Part shown: positions 39,772-49,252 of the stretch, one piece after another
Layout: each line of letters begins with the position of its first letter
Numbering within the stretch: the stretch's first letter is position 1
Assembly (NCBI GenBank): GCA_050943775.1
Contig: JBMNPV010000002.1
Location: forward strand, 1-64,000
Length of the DNA: 64,000 nucleotides
Direction: 5' to 3'
Source: UBA2658 sp050943775
GTDB lineage: Bacteria > Bacillota > Clostridia > Oscillospirales > Oscillospiraceae
Translations under genes and position numbers: made by a program
Notes under the pieces: generated by a model
The model's database searches: none
Told to the model about the DNA's origin: nothing
Seen by the model: the letters and a program-made list of their open reading frames with translations, nothing else

Positions 39772-41196
39772 ATGAAAAATCAGCCCCAGGTCATCGGATA
39801 TCTGCCCGATGAAAAGCCTGAAGCAGCCAAACTATTCCTTTACGCGCTGCAGCAGGTCATTGTCATGTTCCCGGCGACCATCGCTGTCGCGCTCATCACA
39901 GGTTTCCAGGTTTCCACCACGATCTTCGCCAGCGGCCTGTCGACCCTCTGCTTCATTCTGATTTCCGGCAAGAAGATCCCGCTGTACTACGGCTCTTCGT
40001 TCGCCTATCTGACCGCGATCTCCAGCATGGTCGCCTCCCAGGGTACCGCGGAGCAGATCGCTCAGTGGCACGCCACCGGCATCCTGCCGACCGTCCTTAT
40101 CCAGTACGCACAGTTCGGTATCATCCTCTCCGGTCTTGTCTCCGTTGCAGCCGGCCTTATCGTCCGCTACTCCGGCAAGACCGCCGTCGAAAAAGTCCTG
40201 CCCCCCTCGATCACCGGCTCCATCGCCATGATCATCGGCCTCACGCTGGCCGGCAACGCACTTTCGGATGCCGCGCCCAAGGCCATTGCAGAAGGCGCTG
40301 CCGCCACAGTCTTCAACACCGGTTGGGTCTGGGTCGTTTCCCTTGCAACGCTTTTCTCCACCATTCTCTTCTCCCGTTACCTGAAAGGTTTCCTCGGCCA
40401 GCTTCCGCTGCTCCTCGGCGCACTCGTCGGCTGCATCACCGCCGCGATCATCTACCTCTGCGGCGGCGCTGATTTCAACCTCTTCCGCGCTATGCCGCAG
40501 GAAGCGCTCGACGCCTCTCTGTGGAAAGCGGGTCCCTTCGCTGTCCCGGCGTTCTCTCTCCCGAAGGCCAATGCCGCGGCTGTTGCAGCGATCATGCCGA
40601 TCGCCATCGCAACCATTCCGGAATCCACCGCGCACATCTATCAGCTTGACATCTACGTCAACGACCTCGCCAAGAAAAAGGGCAGCAAGAAAAAATATGA
40701 CCTCGCCAGTCTCCTTGACCGCAACCTCATCGGCGACGGTATCTGCGATATGATCTCCGGTGTTGTCGGCGGTCCTGCCGGTACAAACTATGGTGAGAAC
40801 ATCTCCACCATGGCCATCACCAAGGTCTTCTCGATCCCCGTGCTTGTCTGCGCGTCCATCATTGCCATGGTCGTTTCTTTCTTCACGCCGCTCATTCAAG
40901 TCATCTACGGTATCCCCCTCGCTGTCATCGGCGGCCTTGAAATTTATCTCTTCGGCGCCATTGCCGCACAGGGCATCGCCATCATGATCGACAAACAGGT
41001 CGACATGTTCTCCTCCAAGAACATTGCCGTCATCGCCTCCATCATGATCATCGGCATCGGCGGCCAGTACGCTTTCTCCGGCAACATCCCCTTCTTCGGC
41101 CTGCAGGTCCCCTGCATCGCCGGCGCCGCCATCTTCGGCATCGCGCTCAACCTCCTGCTCAGCATCGGTGAAAAGAAGGAAGCCGAGGCAAAGTAA
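39772..41196 (+). CDS. pyrP: Uracil/xanthine permease, NCS2 family
   Basis: 474-residue membrane transporter with about 14 spans. The NCS2 hallmarks are present: PLYYGSSFAYLTAIS near 68-82, AIATIPESTAHIYQLDIYV with the substrate-binding Glu, and DLASLLDRNLIGDGICDMISGVVGGPAGTNYGENI. The pairing with pyrR makes uracil the likely substrate. ATG 39772 follows AGAGGAG. Codon use is highly biased, suggesting strong expression. The pair ends in a strong terminator. Confidence 0.93.
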   Translation: MKNQPQVIGYLPDEKPEAAKLFLYALQQVIVMFPATIAVALITGFQVSTTIFASGLSTLCFILISGKKIPLYYGSSFAYLTAISSMVASQGTAEQIAQWHATGILPTVLIQYAQFGIILSGLVSVAAGLIVRYSGKTAVEKVLPPSITGSIAMIIGLTLAGNALSDAAPKAIAEGAAATVFNTGWVWVVSLATLFSTILFSRYLKGFLGQLPLLLGALVGCITAAIIYLCGGADFNLFRAMPQEALDASLWKAGPFAVPAFSLPKANAAAVAAIMPIAIATIPESTAHIYQLDIYVNDLAKKKGSKKKYDLASLLDRNLIGDGICDMISGVVGGPAGTNYGENISTMAITKVFSIPVLVCASIIAMVVSFFTPLIQVIYGIPLAVIGGLEIYLFGAIAAQGIAIMIDKQVDMFSSKNIAVIASIMIIGIGGQYAFSGNIPFFGLQVPCIAGAAIFGIALNLLLSIGEKKEAEAK

Positions 41197-41216
41197 GTCT
41201 CTCTCTTATAAAAAGA

Positions 41217-41260
41217 ACCGGCTCGCTGTCCGCTTGGACAGCGAGCCGGTCTGCGTTTTT
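41217..41260. terminator. Terminator between uracil permease and the NatB-like gene
   Basis: A 15-bp perfect stem ACCGGCTCGCTGTCC (41217-41231) with 41236-41250, followed by TGCGTTTTT; an A-rich left side lets it serve the convergent gene as well. Confidence 0.9.
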
Positions 41261-41276
41261 GGCGCTGTATCTGTAC

Positions 41277-42458
41277 TTATTTCCCGAACATGACGCGCTC
41301 ATTTGAAAAGAGCTTCGCCACGCCGAGTACGACCAATCCGGAATAAACGAGGTTCGTTATCACGCAAAGCGCCACGTTCCACGCGCTGTAATGATAGGCA
41401 AAAATGCCGGTCATGGCCTGTACACTGCTGTAGATCGGGATACAATAGAGCAGCTTGTCCGTGGCCGCGGCGCCGTTTCCGGCCATCGTGGAAAACGCGA
41501 TAAGCATCACCACGACCATCAGCGGAGAAACCATCGAGGCAGCCTCCTTGGTCGTCTTTGCGCAGGCAGAGATCAGCGAGACAAGGGAGATCATCAGCAG
41601 TGCCGTTGACAGAATGACGAGGAAGAGCAGTCCGTAGTCCCCCGCCGCATAGCCCGTAAAATTGAGGCTGGTGTTGCCGGCCGACCCTATCAGATTCGGC
41701 AGCGAAGCGGCAACTGCCACGAAGGTCAGCGCGCCGCTCAAAACCGCAATTACGGAAAAGGCAAGGATCTTGCCGACCACGATCTCATAACGGTGGATGG
41801 GCGTGACGAGCATGGTCGCCATCGTTCCTCGCTCTTTTTCGCCGGCGATGGAATCCGGGGCAAAGGACATACAGCCGGTAAAGAGGAAAATCAACAGCAG
41901 CATCGGCAGAAGCTGCGAGAATATCTGACCGCTCACATCTTTTTCAGAAGACAGATCCCCCACTCCATCCCGATCCACATCAAACTTGTTTGACATGGAG
42001 CTCTCGTAACTGTCGAGTATGGCAAGGATCTGCGTATGCAGCCTATTGCCGGAAGCGGAAACGGACTTGTAGTAGAGCTCCACATTTGGCGCCGCCTTTC
42101 CGTTTGCGGCATCGTAGGCCGCGACCTGCGCAGAAAAGTCAGCCGGGAAAACCAGCAAGACCGCGTCCTCGTTCTCCGAAAGCTTTTCGCGGTAAGCGGA
42201 AAGCTCTGCATCTCCACCGGCGACAAGCTCGCAGGGCAGTTCGTTGATCTGGCCCTCCAGCTCGCGCGGAATATTCACGGCATAGAGTGTTGCCGGCTGC
42301 TTTGTGGTCTCCGACTGCGAAACGAAGCCCGGGATTACGAGCGAGTAGATGACATAGAGAAGCAGCGCCGGAAAAACGAGACTGAAAATCAAGCCCTTGT
42401 CGTGAAAAAAGCGGTAAAATTCCTTTCCCGCGATCGTAGCGATATTGCTGTTTTTCAT
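41277..42458 (-). CDS. ABC-2 permease, NatB-like
   Basis: 393-residue exporter permease: an N-terminal span (GLIFSLVFPALLLYVIYSLVIPG), a large outside domain to about 170, then five spans with the ABC-2 block GEKERGTMATMLVTPIHRYEIVVGKI near 225. It resembles the sodium-efflux NatB and related Firmicutes exporters. Its start overlaps the ATPase stop (ATGA). The ATPase, this permease and the upstream CPBP and S-layer-domain genes lie on one strand, so they may be one transcript. Cargo unknown. Confidence 0.87.
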   Translation of the reverse strand: MKNSNIATIAGKEFYRFFHDKGLIFSLVFPALLLYVIYSLVIPGFVSQSETTKQPATLYAVNIPRELEGQINELPCELVAGGDAELSAYREKLSENEDAVLLVFPADFSAQVAAYDAANGKAAPNVELYYKSVSASGNRLHTQILAILDSYESSMSNKFDVDRDGVGDLSSEKDVSGQIFSQLLPMLLLIFLFTGCMSFAPDSIAGEKERGTMATMLVTPIHRYEIVVGKILAFSVIAVLSGALTFVAVAASLPNLIGSAGNTSLNFTGYAAGDYGLLFLVILSTALLMISLVSLISACAKTTKEAASMVSPLMVVVMLIAFSTMAGNGAAATDKLLYCIPIYSSVQAMTGIFAYHYSAWNVALCVITNLVYSGLVVLGVAKLFSNERVMFGK

Positions 42459-43231
42459 GCTTGTGCCTCCTCTCTCCCGGCATAGAGCTCAAAGAATTTT
42501 TCCTCCAGCGTCTTGTCCTGCGTAAGCTCCGCAAGCGTACCGCAGGCCGTCATTTCGCCGTCCATGATAATGCCGACACGGTCGCAAAGCTTTTCCGCCA
42601 GTTCAAAGATATGCGTTGAGAGGAGGATGGTCTTCCCTTCCGCCTTACGGTCCAAAAGAAAGTCTGTTACATCGCGCGCGGCGACGATATCAAGTCCGTT
42701 CGTCGGCTCGTCGAAAATGATAACGTCCGGGTCATGGACGATGGAAACGACGAGCGAGACCTTTTGCTTCATGCCGCTTGAGAGCTCACCGACTTTTACC
42801 TCGGCGTATTTGTCGATGCCGAATTTTTCAAAGAGTGTTTTCTTGCGCGCCGCAAGCACGTCCGGCGCCAGACCGTAAAGCTTGCCGAAGTAATCGAACA
42901 GATAATTCGGCGTGAAAAACTCTTCCAGTTTGAGTTCACTTGTGAGAAAGCCGATGCGCCGCCGGACATCCTCCGACTGCTTCTGCACATCAAATCCCTC
43001 CACCGACGCGGTCCCGCTGTCCGCCTTTATCAGCGTGGAGAGGATGCGAAGCGTCGTCGTCTTCCCCGCACCGTTCGGGCCGAGCAGTCCAAAGACCTCG
43101 CCCCGATATGCGGTGAAGGAGAGACCCCGGAGGGCTGTCTTTTCCCGCGCATTCGTCTTTTCCAGAAGCTGCTGCTTGCGAGTCAATTTATAGGTCTTGT
43201 TGAGATTTTTGACCACAATCGTTTCTTCCAT
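42455..43231 (-). CDS. ABC exporter ATPase, NatA-like
   Basis: 258-residue ATPase with Walker A GPNGAGKTT near 54, signature LSSGMKQKVSLVVSIVH, Walker B VIIFDEPTNGLD and switch His in LLSTHIFELAEK. SSGMKQK rather than SGGQ is usual for NatA-type exporters. ATG 43231 has GGAGAG. It is 67 bases after the CPBP protease gene, past a small GCCGG hairpin. Confidence 0.91.
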   Translation of the reverse strand: MEETIVVKNLNKTYKLTRKQQLLEKTNAREKTALRGLSFTAYRGEVFGLLGPNGAGKTTTLRILSTLIKADSGTASVEGFDVQKQSEDVRRRIGFLTSELKLEEFFTPNYLFDYFGKLYGLAPDVLAARKKTLFEKFGIDKYAEVKVGELSSGMKQKVSLVVSIVHDPDVIIFDEPTNGLDIVAARDVTDFLLDRKAEGKTILLSTHIFELAEKLCDRVGIIMDGEMTACGTLAELTQDKTLEEKFFELYAGREEAQA

Positions 43232-43298
43232 AATTTACTCTCCGCCCCGGCTTTTGTGCCGGAGCGTGCCCTTTCTAAAGAATAACCCTGTCCGGCGT

Positions 43299-44321
43299 TC
43301 ATGCCGTGATCGCCGTGAACACCATGAGTCCCGCCGTAATGATCAGATAAACGAGCATCCCCGCGTTTTTCACAGAAACGCCGCGTTCTGCCGGTGGCAG
43401 CTGCTTTTCCGTTGGCTGCAGAGCGACCGTTTTTCGGTGTTCGGCCAAAAACACGATGCCGAGGATAAAGAGCGCAAATACCGTCAGCGCGTACAGGCCA
43501 AAGCCGACCAGTTCACCGAGATGGCCCTGCGCATAGCTGATCTGCTCCTGCACACTGTCCGTTGAAAGCTTCGAGATGGCATCGAGGTCAATATGCTTCA
43601 AAATCACTTCCGGCAGAACGCCGCCGAGCAAATTCATGCAGGCGTGCAGAAGCATCGTATAGCGGATGCGGCCGGTACGCAGATAAACGTAGGCAAAGAA
43701 CATACCGACGGCAAAGGCGTAAAAAAACTGAGAGAGGTTCCCGTGAAACAGGCCGAAGACGAGTCCGGAAACAAGGATCGCGGTCCTCTCGCCATAAACA
43801 CGGACGCGGTCACACAAAAGCTTGCGGAAAACAAGCTCCTCCAGGACCGGAGCGAGTATCGCAACACAGACGAGGTTTGCCCAGATGTTCGAGTCGCGGA
43901 GCAGTTCATAGACCGGGTTTTCATAAGCAGTTCCCTTTGCCGAGGCGATCCCGACATTGAGTGCAACGCCAATTAGATTGCCGATGTACATAATGGCAAA
44001 GGCCATCACCAGAAGCTCCGCCAGACGGCTTATGGGCAGGCTGTTTTCCGCCGGGCGGACTGCCGGAAGGCGGCGCAAAATGAGCCAGCCGAGCGGCAGC
44101 GCGACGCAATACAGCGGCACGATCGACAGCAGCCAAGTTGTCCATTCCGAAGAAAACAATTCCGGAAAACGCCGGTTTCCAAGTGTATAGAGCAGAATTT
44201 GTAATCCGTTTGACGCGGCCAGCATGACCGTAAAGGCCCAGCCGACGCCGGAAAAGGTCTTCTTCGCCTGTGCTCCGAGGGACTCAGACGGCGTGGGTGT
44301 TTCGTTTTGAAAATCGTCCAT
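43299..44321 (-). CDS. CPBP-family intramembrane protease
   Basis: 340-residue membrane protein with about eight spans. The glutamic-protease motifs are clear: EELVFRKLL (motif 1) near 185, FGLFHGN (motif 2) and HACMN (motif 3). These proteins resemble type II CAAX proteases and take part in peptide maturation or bacteriocin immunity in other Firmicutes. The start is ambiguous (GTG 44333, ATG 44327 or 44321); GGAG spacing favours 44321. It begins ten bases after the S-layer-domain gene stops. Proximity to an ABC exporter hints at a peptide-handling role, but no precursor peptide is visible. Confidence 0.88.
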   Translation of the reverse strand: MDDFQNETPTPSESLGAQAKKTFSGVGWAFTVMLAASNGLQILLYTLGNRRFPELFSSEWTTWLLSIVPLYCVALPLGWLILRRLPAVRPAENSLPISRLAELLVMAFAIMYIGNLIGVALNVGIASAKGTAYENPVYELLRDSNIWANLVCVAILAPVLEELVFRKLLCDRVRVYGERTAILVSGLVFGLFHGNLSQFFYAFAVGMFFAYVYLRTGRIRYTMLLHACMNLLGGVLPEVILKHIDLDAISKLSTDSVQEQISYAQGHLGELVGFGLYALTVFALFILGIVFLAEHRKTVALQPTEKQLPPAERGVSVKNAGMLVYLIITAGLMVFTAITA

Positions 44322-44333
44322 CTCCATCTCCAC

Positions 44334-46157
44334 TCATTCGATCACGACGGATTTTGCCGTAAACGTACGGGAACTTGCATAACTGCCATAAGCGGTGATC
44401 TGCGCGTTGACCGCAACGTTGGAGAGCGATCCGGTCGCCCCCGTACTGGCAACGATATAGGAGCTGACCGAAGCTGTGGAAATGTAGACAAGCTTGTTCG
44501 CGGGGGTCAGAATGGTGATCTGTTTGGCGCTCGCGTCCACCTTCAGGACCGAGCCCGTGACCTTCGTTGCGGACGACACGGCAGTCACCTGCCACACATC
44601 TGTCACGACGTTGCCGAAAACCGTGAGCTTGAGCTGGTCGCCGACCCGGATCGCGGAGAGGCTGATCGCGGTCGTACCGCTGTAGACGGCGGCGTCCTCA
44701 TCAAGGACATAGGTATAGGCCACGCCATCTGCGGTAATGGTCCAGCTCGTACCGTTGAGCGTGGTATTGATCGCCGTCAGTTCGCCGGTCACTGTTGCCG
44801 TGCTGCCCGCAAGCGCGATCGTGGAGACCTTGCCCGCTTCAAAGCTCAGCGTCACCCGGTCACCCGCGGCGAGCATATCGATGCCGATGTTCTTTGCACC
44901 GCGCGTGACGGTCGGCAGCGCGCTGAAATCAAAGCTGAAGCTGTAATCCGCGCCGTTGTCATCGCAGAGCTTCAGCGAAACGGTCGTGCCAAAGCTCAGC
45001 GAAGTAATTGCGCCGGTGACCGAGGGGGTTTTCGTCAGTGCGGTGACGACGCTCGCCGTTGAATTGACGACCTTGACCGTCACAAAATGATTGACTGCGA
45101 GCTTTGAAACGCCAACGGCCACACCGTCGAGCGTAATGCTCGTTGCCGTGTCGCAGGCACAGGTCTTGACCGTGTTTGAAATCGTATCCTTGAGCGTGAT
45201 CGCACCGGAGCCTGTTGTTGTGATCGCGGTGATCGTGCCCTGATACCAGTTTGTGGTGCTTTCTTTGTCCGCTGCAAGAGTCTTTACCGCGCCGTTTTTG
45301 AGCGAGAGGACCGCGTGGCAGCCGATAAGTGCGCTGCTCAGTGAAACGGGCGTACCGTTGAGCGTAACGTCCGCCGCCGAAGAGATCGCATATTCGCGGG
45401 AGAGGCCGTCAAAGCCCGTAAAGGTGAACGAGGATGTACCAACAGCCGCAACGAGCCCCTCCGCGCGTGTCACGCCGTTATAGGCGGGGATCGTCAGTGT
45501 GGTCGTGCCCGCGTCTTTCAGCACATCCAGCGCGCGGACAGCCATCGTTGCAACAACAGCGCGCGTCACACTTGACTGCGGCGAAACATTTTTGTTCGTG
45601 TCGCCCGTGAGAATGCCGAGCTTCGCAAGCTCTGCCACAGAGCCGACGCAGGACGTTGAAACCTTTGCCGCATCCGCAAAGTCCATGTCCTTGACCGTCA
45701 GCTTGGAAGCGGCATCGGTGTAGCCCATTGCACGGACAAGAAAGACCGCGAGATTCTCCTTTTTAAGCTCACTTCCCAGATTCAGCGCTTTGAGCTCGTC
45801 CTTCGTGAGAATACCGGCTGCCCGGCAGATCTCGAGGTTCCCGTATGCCCAGGAGTAGCTTGACGGAACCGCTGCCGTGACCTCGGCGGCATAATCATCC
45901 GCAATCAGTGCCTTTTCAGTATCGCTGAGTGTGTACAGACGGGAGAGGAGCACCAGCGTTTCACAGGCTGTGATGTTGTTGTCGGGCTTCATTGTCCCGT
46001 CGCTATAGCCGTTGAGGACGCCTTTTTCGGCAAGGGTCTCAAGATAGGTCTTTGCCCAGTGGTTTTGAATGTCTGTGTAGGTCGCCGCGAAAGCCCCCGC
46101 CGAAAGGCTCAGCGCCAGCGCGAGGACGAGGGCCAGAGACAACATGCGTTTTTTCAT
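44334..46157 (-). CDS. Secreted S-layer-homology domain protein
   Basis: 607-residue exported protein. The signal peptide is 1-24 (cleavage after AGAFA), followed by three S-layer homology domains (about 26-75, 85-145 and 150-215; first begins YTDIQNHWAKTYLETLAEKGVLNGYSDGT) that bind cell-wall polymers. The rest, about 230-607, is rich in Thr, Ser, Ala and Val in an alternating pattern of repeated beta-sheet modules; I do not recognise a catalytic domain. ATG 46157 with GGAGG. It is the first gene before CPBP and NatAB-like genes. Confidence 0.87.
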   Translation of the reverse strand: MKKRMLSLALVLALALSLSAGAFAATYTDIQNHWAKTYLETLAEKGVLNGYSDGTMKPDNNITACETLVLLSRLYTLSDTEKALIADDYAAEVTAAVPSSYSWAYGNLEICRAAGILTKDELKALNLGSELKKENLAVFLVRAMGYTDAASKLTVKDMDFADAAKVSTSCVGSVAELAKLGILTGDTNKNVSPQSSVTRAVVATMAVRALDVLKDAGTTTLTIPAYNGVTRAEGLVAAVGTSSFTFTGFDGLSREYAISSAADVTLNGTPVSLSSALIGCHAVLSLKNGAVKTLAADKESTTNWYQGTITAITTTGSGAITLKDTISNTVKTCACDTATSITLDGVAVGVSKLAVNHFVTVKVVNSTASVVTALTKTPSVTGAITSLSFGTTVSLKLCDDNGADYSFSFDFSALPTVTRGAKNIGIDMLAAGDRVTLSFEAGKVSTIALAGSTATVTGELTAINTTLNGTSWTITADGVAYTYVLDEDAAVYSGTTAISLSAIRVGDQLKLTVFGNVVTDVWQVTAVSSATKVTGSVLKVDASAKQITILTPANKLVYISTASVSSYIVASTGATGSLSNVAVNAQITAYGSYASSRTFTAKSVVIE

Positions 46158-46214
46158 GGTGTATTCCTCCGTATTTTTGTTGCGGCTTTTTTCGCCGTTG
46201 TGTGCTCTGTTCGC

Positions 46215-46243
46215 ATTATATTCGATTTCATAAACTTAGTAAA
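46215..46243 (-). promoter_or_regulatory. Promoter of the S-layer-domain gene
   Basis: Minus-strand TTTACT (46243-46238), 17 bp, TATAAT (46220-46215). Confidence 0.7.
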
Positions 46244-46335
46244 TAGTTATGGAAACGAAATCTCCTTATTTGACGGTATTAGCGAAGATTTGTTTCCATT
46301 ATCACAAGATATTGCGTTCACGCAGAAGCTTGCTA

Positions 46336-46363
46336 TTGACAGATCTGTTTAATTCATTATAAT
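46336..46363 (+). promoter_or_regulatory. Promoter of the secDF operon
   Basis: Exact TTGACA (46336-46341) and TATAAT (46358-46363) with a 16-bp spacer, 39 bases before the small membrane protein gene. Confidence 0.85.
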
Positions 46364-46402
46364 ATAAACGTATTTTTGTGCCACGGGCGGGAGAGGAAGT
46401 GA

Positions 46403-46807
46403 TTGGAAATGGCAAAGACAGCTTCGTCGGCAAAGCCGATTTCGCTGCTTTTGATCGCCGCGCTGCTTCTTCTGAACTTTGCGGTCGTTTCGCTTCGTGT
46501 TTCGGTCCCGTCCACTTCCGGCGGGGCGCGGCCCGCATCTGACGGAGCACCCGTTTCGACGCTGAGCTATCTCATGCATGATCTGCATGACTCTCAAGAC
46601 CCGGAGACCACCGCTTGCCGCTATGCTTTCCGACAGGTCATCCGCTCGGGCGATCCTCCGCCGGCACTGCTGACGCTCTCCGGCATCCTGCCGGTCGCTT
46701 CGGTCGTCTGCGCGCTCTCCTGCGGCGGACAAGCTCCCGACCGCTATGTTCCACGCATGGCCGAGCGGATCGCAGCGTTCCTGCATGATTTGGCAGCCGC
46801 GCTGTAA
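46403..46807 (+). CDS. Small membrane protein of unknown function before secD
   Basis: 134 residues with one N-terminal hydrophobic segment (ISLLLIAALLLLNFAVVSL, about 13-31) and a mostly exposed C-terminal part containing three Cys. I recognise no family. GAGAGG is spaced for TTG 46403; ATG 46409, two codons on, is the alternative and a TGA lies just before. It sits directly after an exact promoter and 57 bases before secD, so it should be cotranscribed with the Sec motor. Codon use looks like that of its neighbours. A Sec-assisting or envelope role is only inference from position. Confidence 0.6.
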   Translation: MEMAKTASSAKPISLLLIAALLLLNFAVVSLRVSVPSTSGGARPASDGAPVSTLSYLMHDLHDSQDPETTACRYAFRQVIRSGDPPPALLTLSGILPVASVVCALSCGGQAPDRYVPRMAERIAAFLHDLAAAL

Positions 46808-46864
46808 CATCCTCATCCCTGCACATCAAATCACCCATATTATCGGGAAATTGGAGGAATACGA

Positions 46865-48136
46865 TTGAAATCGAATTCAAAAGCAACGTTTTGGATCGTG
46901 CTTGCCATCACGATTGCACTGCTTTTCCTGGCGCTTTACGGTCTGCATCTCGGCAGTCTGAACATCAAGGGCGCCAATGAAATGCGTTTCGGCATCGACA
47001 TCCGTGGCGGCGTTGCCGCTACATACACGCCGAAGGACAATGGCGGAACGCTGCCCTCTTCCGAGAATCTGGAAAAGGCAAAAACCATCATTGAGACTCG
47101 TATGGACGCGAAGAACATTACCGACCGCGAAGTGACGGTCGACCCTGTACACGGCAGCGTCATCGTTCGCTTCCCCTGGAAGTCTGACGACACGAACTTT
47201 GATCCGCAGGCGGCGATCAAGGAACTCGGTGAAACCGCACTGCTCACCTTTAGGGACCCGGACGGTAATGTCGTTCTTCAAGGTTCGGACATTAAGAAGT
47301 CTTACGCTTCCACAAACCAGCAGGACGGCAGCTTTGTCGTCAACCTCGAAATGACGGAAACCGGCGCGGAAAAGTTTTCGGAGGCGACCGGCAGGCTCAA
47401 GGGACAGAAAATTTCCATCTACATGGACGACCAGATGATCTCCGACCCGACCGTTGAAAACCAGATCACGGACGGCAACGCCATCATCACGAATCAGAAG
47501 AGCATGGCCGTCGCCAAGGCGCTCGCTGAGAAGATCAACGCCGGTTCCCTTCCGTTTGCCATGGAAGCAAACGACGCGCAGATCATCAGTCCGACCCTCG
47601 GCCGCGACGCGCTGAACGTCATGGTGCAAGCCGGCGTGCTTGCATTCATTCTCGTCTGCGTCTTTATGCTTCTCTACTACCGTCTGCCCGGCTTCGTCGC
47701 CTGCATTGCTCTGACGCTGCAGGTCGTCGGTCAGCTTCTCGCGCTCTCCATTCCGCAGTTTACGCTGACGCTCCCCGGCATCGCGGGTATCATCCTCTCC
47801 ATGGGCATGGGCGTTGACGCAAACGTTATCATCGCCGAGCGTATCAAGGAGGAACTCAACGCCGGTAAGACGCTCCGTTCTTCCATCAGTCTTGGATTTG
47901 ACCGCGCTTTCACCGCCGTCTTCGACGGCAACGTCACCACGCTGATCGTCGCGATCGTTCTCATGCTTCTCGGCTCCGGTTCGCTGCTATCCTTCGGTTA
48001 CACGCTGCTCTGCGGCGTTCTGATGAACTTCATCTCCGGAGTCACCGCATCCCGTTTGATGACAAGTTCCCTCAGCGAATATAAGGCGCTCCAGAAACCC
48101 TGGTATTACGGCGCAAGGAGGTTGAAAGCAGCATGA
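46865..48136 (+). CDS. secD: Protein-export membrane protein SecD
   Basis: 423-residue subunit of the SecDF motor that drives preprotein export with proton energy. It has an N-terminal span (7-27), the periplasmic P1 base (FGIDIRGGVAATYTP near 42) and head, and five spans with LPGIAGIILSMGMGVDANVIIAERIKEEL, including the conserved Asp. The start codon is TTG 46865 with GGAGG seven bases upstream. The stop overlaps secF by four bases (ATGA). Confidence 0.95.
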   Translation: MKSNSKATFWIVLAITIALLFLALYGLHLGSLNIKGANEMRFGIDIRGGVAATYTPKDNGGTLPSSENLEKAKTIIETRMDAKNITDREVTVDPVHGSVIVRFPWKSDDTNFDPQAAIKELGETALLTFRDPDGNVVLQGSDIKKSYASTNQQDGSFVVNLEMTETGAEKFSEATGRLKGQKISIYMDDQMISDPTVENQITDGNAIITNQKSMAVAKALAEKINAGSLPFAMEANDAQIISPTLGRDALNVMVQAGVLAFILVCVFMLLYYRLPGFVACIALTLQVVGQLLALSIPQFTLTLPGIAGIILSMGMGVDANVIIAERIKEELNAGKTLRSSISLGFDRAFTAVFDGNVTTLIVAIVLMLLGSGSLLSFGYTLLCGVLMNFISGVTASRLMTSSLSEYKALQKPWYYGARRLKAA

Positions 48137-49194
48137 GCAAGAATAAAAAGAACAAGAAGGCTCCGGCTCCCAAGGCGCCGACTCCCCCGAAATCTGCGGT
48201 CCCGGCAAAGCCGACAATAGCCGAGGCTGCCATGGCCGGAAACATCGAAACCAGTACCGGTGAACACAAGGTCATTCACTTCTATGCAAAGAGATATATC
48301 TTCTTTGCAATTTCCCTCGCCTTTATCGCCTGCGGCATCATCTCCGCCTGTGTCAACGGCATCAAGCTCGACATCAGTTTTCAGGGCGGTTCCATCATCG
48401 AATACACCTTTATGGGCGATCTCGATCTCACCAAAGCGCAGGAAGTCGCGGGTAAGGCGCTCGGAAAGAGTGTTTCCTGCCAGGAACAGACGTCCGTCGC
48501 GCATGAGGAGCATTACCTCGTTATCAACGTTGCGGGGAATGAATCCGTTACGCAGGAAGAGCAGCAGGCCGTCACTGCGGCACTTAAAGAGGCTTTCCCG
48601 GACTCCTCACTGACTTTCTTCACCTCGCAGTCCGTTGAGCCTTTCACAGGAAAGCGCTTCTTCCGCGAGGGACTGACGGCAATCCTCATCTCCTTCGGTT
48701 TGATTCTCATCTATGTCGGCATCCGCTTCCAGAAGATCGGCGGTTTCTCCGCAGGTGCGATGGCGATCGTCGCACTGCTGCACGACGCTTTCATTGTGAC
48801 CTCGGTCTTCTTTATCTTCCAGATTCCGCTCAACGACTCCTTCATAGCGGCAGTCTTGACGATCATCGGCTTCTCCATCAACGATACCATCGTCATCTAC
48901 GACCGTATCCGCGAAAACAAAACGCTCATGGGGCCAAAGACGCCGACAGAAGTGCTGGTTGACGCCAGTATCACACAGTGCATGTCCCGTTCGATCAACA
49001 CAAACATCTCCGTCTTTCTCAGTATCACCATTGCCTTTATCTTTGCACAGATCTACAACATCGATACCATTAAGGATTTCGCTCTGCCGATGATGTTCGG
49101 TACAGTCTCCGGCTGCTACTCCACCATCTGCATCGCGGGCCCCCTGTGGACGATGTACAAAAATCATCAGGCCAAAAAAGCGCTCAACGCCTAA
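48133..49194 (+). CDS. secF: Protein-export membrane protein SecF
   Basis: 353-residue partner of SecD. A Lys/Pro/Ala-rich cytoplasmic tail of about 45 residues precedes the first span; FQGGSIIEYTF is the periplasmic motif and TIIGFSINDTIVIYDRIRENK the conserved transmembrane block with its Asp. The usual SecF lacks so long a basic tail. The start overlaps the secD stop. The operon ends in a strong terminator. Confidence 0.95.
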   Translation: MSKNKKNKKAPAPKAPTPPKSAVPAKPTIAEAAMAGNIETSTGEHKVIHFYAKRYIFFAISLAFIACGIISACVNGIKLDISFQGGSIIEYTFMGDLDLTKAQEVAGKALGKSVSCQEQTSVAHEEHYLVINVAGNESVTQEEQQAVTAALKEAFPDSSLTFFTSQSVEPFTGKRFFREGLTAILISFGLILIYVGIRFQKIGGFSAGAMAIVALLHDAFIVTSVFFIFQIPLNDSFIAAVLTIIGFSINDTIVIYDRIRENKTLMGPKTPTEVLVDASITQCMSRSINTNISVFLSITIAFIFAQIYNIDTIKDFALPMMFGTVSGCYSTICIAGPLWTMYKNHQAKKALNA

Positions 49195-49211
49195 CGTCTG
49201 ATGGCAGCAAA

Positions 49212-49247
49212 AAGGCCCGGCAGCAATGCTGCCGGGCCTTTTCTTTT
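49212..49247. terminator. Terminator between secF and the phosphodiesterase
   Basis: A 13-bp perfect stem (49212-49224 with 49228-49240) with a three-base loop, followed by TTCTTTT; an A-run on the left lets it serve both convergent genes. Confidence 0.9.
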
Positions 49248-49252
49248 CGTTT

